DNA of 23,249 bases from an uncultured Rikenellaceae bacterium (GCA_947074135.1 CAMTOL010000008.1:1-23249), one strand, 5' to 3'. Shown: positions 1 through 8,324, counted from the first letter of the stretch. Translations and numbers: made by a program. Notes: generated by a model from the sequence alone, not told the origin.

Positions 1-155
1 GTAGTTAGGGTGGGGGTGTTAGAAACAGTGCGACGTAGAGGATAGTGACACACAGAAATGATTGAATGAGACGTGTATGTTATGCAGTGATAGTACAATA
101 AGTATGAGGAGGGGTAGAAGAGGCGATGTTTTTGTGGTAAAAGCTACAAACACCC
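1..155. other. Non-genomic lead sequence before an adapter
   Basis: These bases lie outside an Illumina adapter that ends at 208, so they cannot be contiguous with the genome. They are rich in G, T and A, poor in C, and hold no recognisable gene. The last bases before 156 look like a degraded form of the P5 adapter start. They are most simply read as low-quality read-through past the adapter end. They should be trimmed. Confidence 0.85.
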
Positions 156-208
156 CCGAGATCTACACCAGGACGTCACTCTTTCCCTACACGACGCTCT
201 TCCGATCT
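156..208 (+). other. Illumina P5/i5 adapter contamination
   Basis: Bases 156-168 match the end of the P5 oligo (CCGAGATCTACAC). Bases 169-176 (CAGGACGT) sit at the i5 index position and match what I recall as TruSeq index D507. Bases 177-208 match the Read 1 primer through its TCTTCCGATCT end, with one A missing after the index. Translated on the minus strand this gives the tell-tale peptide IGRASCRERV, a known adapter artefact in protein databases. Genomic sequence starts at 209. Confidence 0.97.
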
Positions 209-845
209 CTTTATATTTGTGTTTTCTAAATTTAACAAAGAACAAAACACCTAACACCAAAATTGGAAGTGTTATGAGCAAACGAATTAAGAACAGTTTT
301 AAATTATAGTAACTGTAATTATTATCATTAAGCTCCGATATTTTTTGTTCTGTATGGTAGAACTTCTCATTCAATGAGTTCAACACTACCTCAAGCGAAT
401 CCTCTCTATCCCGTATTGTATGAATATTAGATTTAAGAGCAGCAATAGAGTCTAATATTAGTTCAGTTTTAGAGGTTTCATCTATAACATTAGCATTATT
501 GCCTTCAAGTTCTGTAGCTCTTCTTGCTGCAACCCAATTATCAAACGATTTTTCAGCAATATCGTAGCGTTCAAACATAAATCCGACCTGTTTGCTAATA
601 TTGTTTCTCTCTTTTATTAGGTTCGATATCGAATCTTTCACTATGTCAATCTGCTCTAGAGTTTTATCTTGAGGAGCGTATAGTTCAACATACTTGTACT
701 TATCTATATACTCTGGTTGAGGAATATAAACCACATCAGAGAGAATTTTAGAGAACAGTGCAATAAGAAAGAAGGCAAGCAACACACTTACTGTCCAGTT
801 TAGAAAAACATTCCAAAATTTAACCTTTTTTTCACTAACACTCAT
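209..845 (-). CDS. Coiled-coil membrane protein of unknown function, 3' end cut by adapter
   Basis: I do not recognise this protein. About 212 native residues are visible. There is a short positively charged N-terminus, one membrane helix at about residues 14-35, a long polar and charged stretch (about 45-180) with coiled-coil character, and a second membrane helix at about 184-206 followed by a basic tail (KFRKHKYKE). The open frame runs on to 144, but everything after residue 212 is translated adapter, so the true C-terminus is unknown. The gene starts 35 nt after the end of ATPase subunit I and is on the same strand, so it is probably the next gene of that operon. In related operons the proteolipid subunit K usually follows I. 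This protein is not K, which has short hairpins of membrane helices and no long coiled coil. It may be an accessory or stalk-like membrane protein, but nothing in the sequence proves that. Confidence 0.75.
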
Positions 846-880
846 TATATCGGATTATTAAATGCTCTGTAAATTCTGAT

Positions 881-2716
881 TTACTGTTTAACACTACTTC
901 TTTTAAATGGAGTAAACTTGCGCCCACCACCCTCAAAGTCAGCATTTTTGTAGAACTCCACAAATGTCAACCTGATTGGGTGAACAATTGCACCAAGCAT
1001 TGATATAAAAATATTAAGGAAGTGACCTACAAAAAGAATAATTGCCATAACAAGGAAGCTAACAACAGGTATATCGCCGCTTAACCCTACCGACAACTCA
1101 TTGAAGACCTGCGCAATAATAGTACCCGACAGACCAATTGCGAACAAACGCACGTATGATATCAAGTCACCAATAACTCCTGTCGCAGTTTCGTAGAAAC
1201 TATAGAGTCCCTTTCCGATACTTGCCAACGGTTTTTTTGGCACAGTAAAGAGCAGTATAAGTCCAACTCCAAACCACGCTGTGACCTCATAAGCGAGTGA
1301 ATCTGAGGCAAAATATTCAGGCACCAATCCACTAAGTGCAACAACTGAGCTAAGAATTAGTATCAACCAACCAATTGTCGAGATGCCGTAGATAAATCCT
1401 CCACCCTTCTTGATTTTATTGAACACCTTAATAATCATAGCAAAGATGATTTGCAATGCTCCCATAGCAATTGAGAGAGTAAACAGATTATCAGGAGTTA
1501 AGAAGAATTGTTTGAACTCCACAAGTTGTGGCATTCTTGCCAATTCGAGTCCGAAAACATTTCCTGTGAACAAACCAACAACTACTGCCGAGAAGTTCAG
1601 AAAAATCATTAACCACCCAATATCTTTAAGGTTAGATGGAATTTTTTTCCACATCACAATAGTTGCCAGTATCAGCAAAATACCATAACCTGCATCTGCG
1701 AAGCACATTCCGAAGAAGATCATAAAGAATGGCGCAAAGAATGGTGTCATATCCAACTCGTTATATCGAGGCAGCATATAGAGTGCTCCAATAGGCTCGA
1801 ATAGTCTTGAAAAGAAGTTATTTTTGAGTTTAATCGGCGGATTTTGCTCAACCACAGGCTTTTCTGCCATAAAATAGACCTCTTGCGCAGCTGCAAACTC
1901 CTCTATTTTGGCTCTATCTTTGGCTTCGCTCCACCCCTCCAACACTTTGAGTGTACCATCAATCTCCATTTCGCCCGAGTTTTCGACCATAATATAGTCG
2001 ATTTCGTCTTGCATTTCAAGCAGTTTGTCTTTGATTAGTTGTCGACTACCAGCAGCACGAGCAACCACCTTTTGCAAATCGACTTGACGAGCAATAAGGT
2101 CTTCAATTTCCACCTCTTTTTGTGCATATGAACTTTGAGGAGCAGGAAGTTCAATAGCATCAAGTTCAAGCGTTTGGGTTGCCTCCTCTGGAGTACAAGC
2201 AACTACAAAAAAGACCTTTGACGAGGTGCGTTCAATTACTTCGATAGCGTAGATATGCTCCCACTCCAAGCGGAACGATTTAGGTGAAGTTTCAAAAAAT
2301 CTGAGTACTACACCTTCGTTTTTAAGGCGATCAATCTCCGTTACATCAAATTCGCCCCACGCCTCCAATTGGGTCATCTCAGCGCGTGCTCTGACAATCG
2401 CAGATTCAAGTCGTGCAATTTCGGCAGTGGCACTTTCAAACTGTTCTACCGCTTGGTCAGCAGTATCAAATGGATTACCAAGCGTGATTTTGCCTTTTTT
2501 AGGCTTACCGCCACTTTTATTTACTTTAATTGATGCCATTTCAGATTCAACTTTTCGATAACGTTCGAAAAGGTCAATCTTTGTTTTTTGCTGTTCATTG
2601 GGTGTAAAGTCGTTAAGTGTAATATCGACAAGACCCAACTCACGAAGATGCTCCAGAAACTGGGGCACATCTCTGTGATAGAGCAAAAAGTCGTAACGTG
2701 TCATTTCTACTATCAT
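881..2716 (-). CDS. ntpI: V/A-type ATP synthase subunit I (membrane a subunit)
   Basis: Subunit I is the membrane stator that forms the ion half-channels next to the proteolipid ring and anchors the peripheral stalks. The 611 residues fit the family. Residues 1 to about 300 are a charged cytoplasmic arm with coiled coils (about 45-115 and 200-245). From about 315 on there is a bundle of roughly seven or eight membrane helices. The motif SYVRLFAIGL places the conserved channel arginine at R523, and the ending HPIRLTFVEFYKN followed by FEGGGRKFTPF is the usual C-terminal signature. The start ATG overlaps the stop of subunit D by 4 nt (ATGA), which supports translational coupling and this start, although Met5 is also possible. 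Whether the enzyme moves protons or sodium cannot be told here because subunit K is not in the window. Confidence 0.95.
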   Translation of the reverse strand: MIVEMTRYDFLLYHRDVPQFLEHLRELGLVDITLNDFTPNEQQKTKIDLFERYRKVESEMASIKVNKSGGKPKKGKITLGNPFDTADQAVEQFESATAEIARLESAIVRARAEMTQLEAWGEFDVTEIDRLKNEGVVLRFFETSPKSFRLEWEHIYAIEVIERTSSKVFFVVACTPEEATQTLELDAIELPAPQSSYAQKEVEIEDLIARQVDLQKVVARAAGSRQLIKDKLLEMQDEIDYIMVENSGEMEIDGTLKVLEGWSEAKDRAKIEEFAAAQEVYFMAEKPVVEQNPPIKLKNNFFSRLFEPIGALYMLPRYNELDMTPFFAPFFMIFFGMCFADAGYGILLILATIVMWKKIPSNLKDIGWLMIFLNFSAVVVGLFTGNVFGLELARMPQLVEFKQFFLTPDNLFTLSIAMGALQIIFAMIIKVFNKIKKGGGFIYGISTIGWLILILSSVVALSGLVPEYFASDSLAYEVTAWFGVGLILLFTVPKKPLASIGKGLYSFYETATGVIGDLISYVRLFAIGLSGTIIAQVFNELSVGLSGDIPVVSFLVMAIILFVGHFLNIFISMLGAIVHPIRLTFVEFYKNADFEGGGRKFTPFKRSSVKQ

Positions 2717-3306
2717 ATCGCAGCGGCTTCAATACGTTGTTTAATAATCTTTTGTGAACTTTTAGAGATATTTTCTTCGTCCTCTAAAAATCTCTTTATC
2801 TTTAGTATAGCCTCTTCATAGCCAGGTATTTGCACCTTTTCGTAGAGGTTAACTTTTTGTGTCGTTTTTTTACGAGCGTGTTCCAACACCTCTTGTCGTT
2901 TAACATATACTTCACTTTCGAGTCCCAATCGTGCCAAATCTTTGAGTATTCGCACCCCATCGGCAATCCAGAGCGGAGAAGAGAATCGGCTATACGGTTT
3001 CTCAATATATTTCACACCTCCGAGCAGTGGAATTTGCACACCAGCAATCTTCTGCACTGTCAGTTCAACATCTTCGACCGAAACGAGGCTCATATCAAAC
3101 TCACCCCACAATTCGACCATATAGTCATACTCTTTCATTGTCGCCTCAAGCTCACGCACCAACTCTTGCGCACGCTCTTTAGCTTTACGAACCTCCAAAC
3201 GAAGTGCGCTCTCCTTACTTTTGATGGTAGGGAGTGCTTTTTCACGCATTTTGAGCTGTTTGCCCAAATCGTTAAGCGAGGTTTTATTGAATTGATATTT
3301 AATCAT
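2713..3306 (-). CDS. ntpD: V/A-type ATP synthase subunit D (central shaft)
   Basis: Subunit D is the long coiled-coil rotor shaft that turns inside the A3B3 head. The protein, 197 residues from the chosen ATG, begins MIKYQFNKTSLNDLGKQLKM, as expected for the N-terminal shaft helix. It has helical coiled-coil segments at both ends around a central globular region. The open frame extends upstream to 3426, giving 237 residues, but the extra 40 residues are not D-like and are encoded by an intergenic structured repeat, so I reject that start. The gene overlaps subunit I by 4 nt at its 3' end. It lies 182 bp downstream of the small membrane protein gene, with the repeat filling most of that gap. 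Confidence 0.93.
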   Translation of the reverse strand: MIKYQFNKTSLNDLGKQLKMREKALPTIKSKESALRLEVRKAKERAQELVRELEATMKEYDYMVELWGEFDMSLVSVEDVELTVQKIAGVQIPLLGGVKYIEKPYSRFSSPLWIADGVRILKDLARLGLESEVYVKRQEVLEHARKKTTQKVNLYEKVQIPGYEEAILKIKRFLEDEENISKSSQKIIKQRIEAAAI

Positions 3307-3336
3307 TTTCGTTGTGATAAATTTCTCTTTATTTTG

Positions 3337-3482
3337 ATTTGGGGTTGGTGGGGAAATTCTATCGAATTTCCATTTGGTGGATTCTCCACTAACCCCAAAT
3401 TTGAGATTTTTGTATCTAATCGTCACTTTTTGTAAAAAGCGACACCAAATCTTTTGACGAAAACTACGTTTTCGATAACGTA
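3337..3482 (+). repeat. Dispersed structured repeat, copy R4 (lacks first hairpin)
   Basis: The first half is a large inverted repeat: 3337-3351 pairs with 3386-3400 (ATTTGGGGTTGGTGG with CCACTAACCCCAAAT, one G-T wobble). It encloses two smaller hairpins: GGAAATT 3352-3358 with AATTTCC 3365-3371, and GTGG with CCAC around 3377-3389. The second half carries CTTTTT/AAAAAG (3426-3439) and CGAAAAC-TAC-GTTTTCG (3458-3474), followed by ATAACGTA. The second half aligns with copies R1 and R3, and the enclosing cruciform has the same layout as in R3. It lies antisense to the ATPase operon, between the 76-residue protein and subunit D. Confidence 0.75.
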
Positions 3483-3488
3483 CCTAAT

Positions 3489-3719
3489 TTATTCTTTATC
3501 TAAATTTTCTGCGTTATCTGTTTCTTTCTCTTTGCGCTTTGCAATAAAATAAAAAATAGGAACACCTACAATTATCTGCGAAGTAGCAACAATTAGCGCA
3601 TTTTCCAAGTCAAACGTACCCTTTATCAACTGCGTGATAGACATCGCACCAATCGTCAACACTACAATTATAAAGGTGTTGATTATTGCCTGTCTAAAAG
3701 GTGTCAAACCATTACGCAT
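3489..3719 (-). CDS. Small two-helix membrane protein inside the ATPase operon
   Basis: This 76-residue protein is unrecognised. It has two likely membrane helices (about residues 11-32 and 41-60), joined by a short polar loop (KGTFDLEN), and a highly charged C-terminal tail (KRKEKETDNAENLDKE). Its ATG lies within the last codons of subunit B: the two frames overlap by 8 nt (3712-3719), which is typical of translational coupling and strongly supports a real gene. It is not subunit K: it is shorter than usual, lacks the glycine-rich repeats, and has no buried glutamate in helix 2. It could be an assembly factor for the membrane sector, but that is inference from position only. Confidence 0.75.
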   Translation of the reverse strand: MRNGLTPFRQAIINTFIIVVLTIGAMSITQLIKGTFDLENALIVATSQIIVGVPIFYFIAKRKEKETDNAENLDKE

Positions 3720-5025
3720 CTTTAGGCCAGTATTTTTTCATAATCGACTCTTTGATTGCGACCTCGGCAGGAGTAAAGTTCTTTGCGAATAATCTCCACG
3801 CTGTGTCCAACATCTCGTCAATCGAGATATTTACATCAATTGCCAACAAATCATTCGAATACTCCTTAGCAAAAGCAAGTGTACGTTCGTCATAATCGCT
3901 CAAGTCGAAACCATTTTCGAGCTTCGTTCTAGCATTTGCAGCATCTGCATACAGACGAACCGCCGCATTCATCACCTGTGGGTGGTCTTCCCTAGTCTTC
4001 TTACCAATTACCAACTGTTTCAAACGCGACAACGAACGGAATGGGTCAACGATAACCTTACCAATTTCAGAGTCTTGACGCAGGAACAACTGTCCTTCGG
4101 TGATATAACCAGTGTTATCAGGCACAGCGTGGGTAATATCGCCACCATTAAGCGTTGTTACAGCCAAAATAGTAATCGACCCACCGTCTGGCAACTGCAC
4201 CGCCTTTTCGTAAATCTTTGCTAAGTCCGAATACAAAGAACCTGGCATCGAGTCCTTAGATGGAATTTGGTCCATACGGTTACTAACGATTGCCAGAGCA
4301 TCGGCATAGAGTGTCATATCGGTTAGCAGCACCAACACCTTTTCGTTTTTGTCAACGGCAAAGTATTCGGCAGCAGTCAGCGCCATATCTGGCACCAAAA
4401 GACGCTCCACTGGAGGGTTATCGGTAGTATTCACAAACGACACGATACGGTCTAACGCACCCGCATTCTCGAACACATTTTTGTAGAACAAATAGTCATC
4501 GTTTGTCATACCCATACCCCCTAGGATAATTCTATCAACCTTTGCACGAAGCGCAACCATCGCCATAACTTGGTTATAAGGTTGGTTAGGGTCGGCAAAG
4601 AATGGAATTTTTTGACCCGACACAAGTGTATTGTTCAAGTCGATACCTGCAATACCTGTTGCAATCAAGTCTGACGGTTGCATCCTTTTGTAAGGGTTCA
4701 CAGCAGGTCCACCTGTTTCGCGCTCTTCGCCATCGATTGGTGCGCCATCCAACGGAATACCATAGGCATTGAAGAAACGACCACACAGTTCGTCCGAAAC
4801 CTTAAGCATTGGTGGACGATTGTAGAATACCACCTCTGCATTTGTTGGAATGCCTTCAGTTCCTGCAAAAACTTGCAGTGTAACGCTTTGCCCTGAAATT
4901 TTCACGACTTGCGCCAATCGTCCGTCAACTGTTGCTAACGACTCGTTTGTCACACCGGTAGCGTTTAGTGTTACCGTTGCTTTTGTAATCGCAGTTAGCT
5001 GCGTATAAATTTTACTAAGTGCCAT
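3712..5025 (-). CDS. ntpB: V/A-type ATP synthase subunit B (non-catalytic)
   Basis: Subunit B alternates with A in the A3B3 head and contributes to the nucleotide-binding interfaces without being the main catalytic site. The 437 residues cover the beta-barrel (about 1-75), the nucleotide-binding fold and the helical C-terminal domain. In place of a P-loop it has SGQKIPFFADPNQPYNQ (about residues 135-151), the degenerate form expected for B. The segment LLTDMTLYADALAIVSNR with IPSKDSMPGSLYSDLAKIYE is the usual B signature. At 437 residues it is slightly shorter than the common 455-465. It ends KKYWPKDA, and its last bases overlap the start of the small membrane protein gene. The word AATTCATAATT sits 8 nt upstream of its start. 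Confidence 0.97.
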   Translation of the reverse strand: MALSKIYTQLTAITKATVTLNATGVTNESLATVDGRLAQVVKISGQSVTLQVFAGTEGIPTNAEVVFYNRPPMLKVSDELCGRFFNAYGIPLDGAPIDGEERETGGPAVNPYKRMQPSDLIATGIAGIDLNNTLVSGQKIPFFADPNQPYNQVMAMVALRAKVDRIILGGMGMTNDDYLFYKNVFENAGALDRIVSFVNTTDNPPVERLLVPDMALTAAEYFAVDKNEKVLVLLTDMTLYADALAIVSNRMDQIPSKDSMPGSLYSDLAKIYEKAVQLPDGGSITILAVTTLNGGDITHAVPDNTGYITEGQLFLRQDSEIGKVIVDPFRSLSRLKQLVIGKKTREDHPQVMNAAVRLYADAANARTKLENGFDLSDYDERTLAFAKEYSNDLLAIDVNISIDEMLDTAWRLFAKNFTPAEVAIKESIMKKYWPKDA

Positions 5026-5138
5026 TTATATTGAATTATGAATTATTCTATAATTAACGGTTTAAAATATCGTTTTCAATTGTCGCTTTTTGAAAAAAGG
5101 GAAAGTAGAGAAAACAACTATCTAACTTATCAATTCGC

Positions 5139-5168
5139 CACAATTATGAATTTTGAATTATTATTGTG
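5139..5168. terminator. Weak inverted repeat just past the 69-residue gene
   Basis: CACAAT (5139-5144) pairs with ATTGTG (5163-5168), with AT-rich partial pairing between the arms. It lies a few bases after the stop of the small membrane protein gene (minus strand) and before subunit B. There is no run of T after it, so it is at best a weak terminator or an RNA-processing hairpin. Confidence 0.3.
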
Positions 5169-5171
5169 ATT

Positions 5172-5381
5172 TCAATTTCTTGAACTCTTTTTGCACTGAG
5201 CTATACCCAATATTGTCCAACCCACAGCCAGCAATGAATTAAGTACGATAGACCACCAAAATTTCACACCTTCATTATCCAAACCTTCAATTAGTTGAAA
5301 TGTATAAGAGACAACTAATAAGAGCATCAAAATAATAAGAAAAACTATTTTTGTTTTGGGTTTCATCGCTTCAGTCTGCAA
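5172..5381 (-). CDS. Small two-helix membrane protein between subunits A and B
   Basis: This 69-residue frame is not recognised. It has a basic N-terminus (MKPKTK from Met6), a very hydrophobic helix at about residues 12-31, a short acidic loop (EGLDNEGVKFWW), a second helix at about 42-61, and a polar end (CKKSSRN). The charge pattern is what a real small inner-membrane protein would show. The start may be Met1 (5381) or, more likely, Met6 (5366). It lies between ntpA and ntpB, which are normally adjacent, in a 585-bp gap that also holds repeat copy R1. It has no visible sequence similarity to the 76-residue protein after ntpB, but the same topology. It may be an insertion that arrived with the repeat, or an operon accessory protein. 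Confidence 0.55.
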   Translation of the reverse strand: MQTEAMKPKTKIVFLIILMLLLVVSYTFQLIEGLDNEGVKFWWSIVLNSLLAVGWTILGIAQCKKSSRN

Positions 5382-5425
5382 TCGTAAATAGTATTAAGTA
5401 GTAATAAAATTAAAAAGTCCTTTAG

Positions 5426-5573
5426 GTCTTACAAATCCCTCGGATTTGTGCTTTGGGAATTGGATTTTGCGTCATTACTCTAATCAATCGCTCTCAGACC
5501 GTCCGCCATCGGGACTTTTTTCTTAAAAGTCCACCAAAAACTTTTGCCGAAAACTAAAGTATTCGATGACGTA
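5426..5573 (+). repeat. Dispersed structured repeat, copy R1
   Basis: In order: hairpin CAAATCC-CTC-GGATTTG (5432-5448); the 17-nt core ATTTTGCGTCATTACTC (5464-5480); hairpin GGACTTTT/AAAAGTCC (5512-5519 with 5525-5532); the stretch ACCAAAAACTTTTGC; and hairpin CGAAAACT-AA-AGTATTCG (5548-5565, one mismatch), ending GATGACGTA. The same order of blocks occurs in R2 (11498-11643) and, reversed, in R3 (12153-12392). The large cruciform seen in R3 and R4 is missing here. It is antisense to the ATPase operon, between A and the 69-residue gene. Confidence 0.85.
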
Positions 5574-5610
5574 TTGAATAACTCTTGTGAATTAAATTGT
5601 TAATTATCTA

Positions 5611-7356
5611 CTATTTTTCGGCAAGAATTTCGTCGGCTTGTGCTTTGTATTTATTAAATTCATCGCTCTCGAACGCAGAATAGTTCATCTGACGAAGCGA
5701 GTTAATCAAACGCTTGTAGAAGTTCGAGCACTGCTCAAAATCATCAAACTTACGCTCCTTAGCCAATATACCCATCACATAATTAAACATATATGTTTGA
5801 CGACTCATCGGACAGTTAGCATCGGTCTTATCGAACGAGTCTTGTTGCAAAATCACAAAGTCAATCAATTCCGATTTCCAGAATCTATCGTGATAATCAA
5901 CCGGTACACCATCGTCACCGAGGATATTAATCTGTTCGTTAGCCTCTTTACCACGTTGCACATATGTTTTGGCTGCCAACACTTTATCAACCCAACCAGC
6001 CTCGATATTTGTGTTGAGGTACTCCATAATTTCGGGATACTCCAAATATTTCGAATAGCTATCCAATGGGTCGATTGCAGGGTATCGTTTCGAGTCGGCA
6101 CGAGCTTGCGAAAGTGCATAGAAACAACGAGCAGCCTTTTTAGTTGACTCCGTCACAGGCTCTTTCAAGTTACCCCCAGCAGGAGATACTGTACCGATAA
6201 AGGTAACTGAACCTGTCTGTCCGTTATTTAAGTAAACAAAACCTGCACGAGCATAAAAGGCCGAGATAATTGCAGGTAAGTCCATCGGGAAGGCATCTTG
6301 ACCTGGAAGCTCCTCCAGACGGTTACTCATCTCACGAAGTGCTTGAGCCCAGCGCGATGTAGAGTCGGCAAGTAGCAGAATTTTATAGCCCATTGCACGA
6401 TAGTACTCCCCTAGCGTCATAGCTGTATAGACCGAAGCCTCACGAGCCGAAACTGGCATATTCGAAGTGTTGGCAATGATTACCGTACGCTCCATAAGTT
6501 TACGACCAGTGCGAGGGTCATCAAGTTCAGGAAACTCAACGAAAGTTTCCACCACCTCGTTGGCACGTTCACCACAAGCTGCAATAATAATCACCTCAGC
6601 GTTAGCTTGTTTACTGATTGCGTGTTGGAGTACTGTTTTACCTGCACCGAAAGGACCAGGGATAAAGCCTGTACCACCCTCGGCAATAGGGTTAAATGTA
6701 TCAATTGCACGAACACCTGTTTCGAGCATTTTCGATGGACGTGGTTTGTCGGCAAATGCAGTAATCGCCATTTTCACAGGCCATTTCTGCACCATTGTAA
6801 CAATATGTTTACCACCTTTACCGTCGTCCAAAACTGCAATATGGTCAGTCATTGAGTAGTTGCCATTGTCTGCCACCCACTCAATCGTATATTCGCCTTT
6901 AAATCTAAAGGGAACCATAATCTTGTGTTGCAACCAACCCTCAGGCACCCAACCAAGCCAATCACCTGCCTTCACTCTATCGCCAATGTTAGCAATTCGA
7001 GTAAAGTCCCAACGCGACTCCATATCCAAAGCTGGTGTATAGTCACCTCGTTTAAGGAAAACGCCCTCCATAGTTTGGAGGTTGTTTTGCAGACCGTCAT
7101 ATATCTTGGTCAATATACCTGGTCCTAACGTAGCCTCGAGCATCGAGCTTACGAACTCCACCGAATCGCCGATTTTAAGTCCACGCGTACTTTCGAACAC
7201 CTGAACAAAAACATTTTCGCCAGTGATTTTGATAACCTCTGCCATCAATTTTGTACCACCACAGTCGATATAGCAGATCTCATTTTGCGCTACCGCTTCG
7301 GCAGTTTGTACAGTCACAAGGCTTGAAATAATACCTACCACCTCTCCTTTTTTCAT
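5611..7356 (-). CDS. ntpA: V/A-type ATP synthase subunit A (catalytic)
   Basis: This is the catalytic subunit of the rotary ATPase, which couples ATP hydrolysis or synthesis to ion flow across the cytoplasmic membrane. The 581 residues are full length. The beta-barrel domain is at the start, the A-specific 'non-homologous' insertion lies around residues 110-190 (GDWLGWVPEG and the following residues), and the P-loop GPFGAGKT is at 234-241. The GER motif holds the catalytic glutamate at E263, and the Walker B strand ILLLAD is at 326-331, followed by STSRWA. All catalytic residues are present, so the enzyme should be active. The start MKKGEVVGIISSLV is standard. DUF2764 is 75 bp upstream and the small membrane gene is downstream, after repeat R1. 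Confidence 0.98.
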   Translation of the reverse strand: MKKGEVVGIISSLVTVQTAEAVAQNEICYIDCGGTKLMAEVIKITGENVFVQVFESTRGLKIGDSVEFVSSMLEATLGPGILTKIYDGLQNNLQTMEGVFLKRGDYTPALDMESRWDFTRIANIGDRVKAGDWLGWVPEGWLQHKIMVPFRFKGEYTIEWVADNGNYSMTDHIAVLDDGKGGKHIVTMVQKWPVKMAITAFADKPRPSKMLETGVRAIDTFNPIAEGGTGFIPGPFGAGKTVLQHAISKQANAEVIIIAACGERANEVVETFVEFPELDDPRTGRKLMERTVIIANTSNMPVSAREASVYTAMTLGEYYRAMGYKILLLADSTSRWAQALREMSNRLEELPGQDAFPMDLPAIISAFYARAGFVYLNNGQTGSVTFIGTVSPAGGNLKEPVTESTKKAARCFYALSQARADSKRYPAIDPLDSYSKYLEYPEIMEYLNTNIEAGWVDKVLAAKTYVQRGKEANEQINILGDDGVPVDYHDRFWKSELIDFVILQQDSFDKTDANCPMSRQTYMFNYVMGILAKERKFDDFEQCSNFYKRLINSLRQMNYSAFESDEFNKYKAQADEILAEK

Positions 7357-7431
7357 TATTTTATGTCTTCCTACTTTATTCGCACTAAAGTGATAGTCTT
7401 TTATGACGTATCGTCTGTATTAGAGTTTTTT

Positions 7432-8247
7432 CTATTGCTCTATGTCAATCATTCCCTTAGAAGTGAACGAGGCAACCATTGTCTTGAATCGCTCCCTGCC
7501 TATCTCCTTGCTAAGCATTGCCCAACGATGAAGTATATTAATCTCTATCAAATAGTTCAAAACCGCTGCAATATCAAAATCGTGACTCAAACCATCTAAC
7601 CCTCCAGCCTCGGTCAACTCCGCAGCTATACGCCAACGAAGTGCGTCCATCTTATGTTCGCGCTCCACAAAATCACGAGTTTCAATCACTGCACTCAACT
7701 CTGTGTACCAAACCTGCTCTCTAGGCTCTTCAGGATAACCCCCAACAGCCCCCTCGACACCAGCAATATAACTACGCATCTGTCTATCAAGTTCAACAAA
7801 ACGCTTCAAATAAGCACATTTGCTCTGTGCTACCAAACTATAAAAATTCGATAACAACAACTTCTCAACATCTAACTCTGATATTTTCGAATAATCGGTT
7901 GCATCCTCCTCTTCAACCTCCACTCTACCCTGCACCAAATCAAGAGCATAACGCACTGAAACAGGCAACTTGCTCACAAAAGGTTCATCATCGCTACCCT
8001 TCGTTTCAATCTCTGCTCTAATCTCCTCTTCACTCAAATTGCCAAGCACATTATGAGGTGTCGAGCGCTTCCAAAGTGCCGACAACAGATTCTCAACATC
8101 ATAGTAACTATACAACAACTCAGCAGCAGAGAGGTCAGTTTTAGACAACTCACCCATAATATCGCCACGAAGCTCTGCGAAATCTATCTTTCGTGCATCG
8201 CTCGAGAGCGTGTACTGCTCAAGTGATGCTATTAAACAATAATACAT
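7432..8247 (-). CDS. DUF2764 protein of the V-ATPase operon, candidate C-subunit equivalent
   Basis: This 271-residue, mainly helical, soluble protein begins MYYCLIASLEQYTL and matches the DUF2764 family as I know it from Bacteroidales ATPase operons, between subunits E and A. No signal peptide or membrane helix is seen. Two features recall the V-ATPase C/d (AC39) family: YSYYDVENLLSALW near residue 45-60, where that family has a D/N-L motif in a helix, and the C-terminal stretch YLIEINILHRWAMLSKEIG. The operon has no recognisable C subunit, which normally sits between E and A in this order. I infer that this protein fills that place, joining the central shaft to the proteolipid ring. That is an inference from position and weak motif likeness. 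Its family is confidently assigned; its role is not. Confidence 0.85.
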   Translation of the reverse strand: MYYCLIASLEQYTLSSDARKIDFAELRGDIMGELSKTDLSAAELLYSYYDVENLLSALWKRSTPHNVLGNLSEEEIRAEIETKGSDDEPFVSKLPVSVRYALDLVQGRVEVEEEDATDYSKISELDVEKLLLSNFYSLVAQSKCAYLKRFVELDRQMRSYIAGVEGAVGGYPEEPREQVWYTELSAVIETRDFVEREHKMDALRWRIAAELTEAGGLDGLSHDFDIAAVLNYLIEINILHRWAMLSKEIGRERFKTMVASFTSKGMIDIEQ

Positions 8248-8283
8248 AGTGATTCGTAATCCGTAATCTATGATCTGCGAAAA

Positions 8284-8300
8284 GAAACAAAAAATGTTTC
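8284..8300. other. Hairpin in the E to DUF2764 gap
   Basis: GAAACA (8284-8289) and TGTTTC (8295-8300) flank five A residues. An outer pair GTGATT (8249-8254) with AATCAC (8303-8308) could extend the structure. It lies in the 77-nt gap between subunit E and DUF2764. On the operon strand it has no following T run, so an mRNA-processing or translation-tuning role is as likely as weak termination. Confidence 0.3.
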
Positions 8301-8324
8301 AAAATCACATATCACACATAACAA

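Noticed and set aside
144..208. C-terminal extension IGRASCRERV and following residues of the leftmost gene
   Set aside because: This is translated Illumina adapter and noise, not protein.
3307..3426. 40-residue N-terminal extension of subunit D
   Set aside because: It is encoded by the structured repeat R4 and has no likeness to subunit D; Met at 3306 gives the expected start.
2830..3435. 201-codon open frame on the plus strand opposite subunit D
   Set aside because: It is a shadow of ntpD and repeat R4, rich in His, Phe and Cys, and has no domain pattern.
5638..6147. 169-codon open frame on the plus strand opposite subunit A
   Set aside because: It is antisense to a strongly conserved gene and has no recognisable features.
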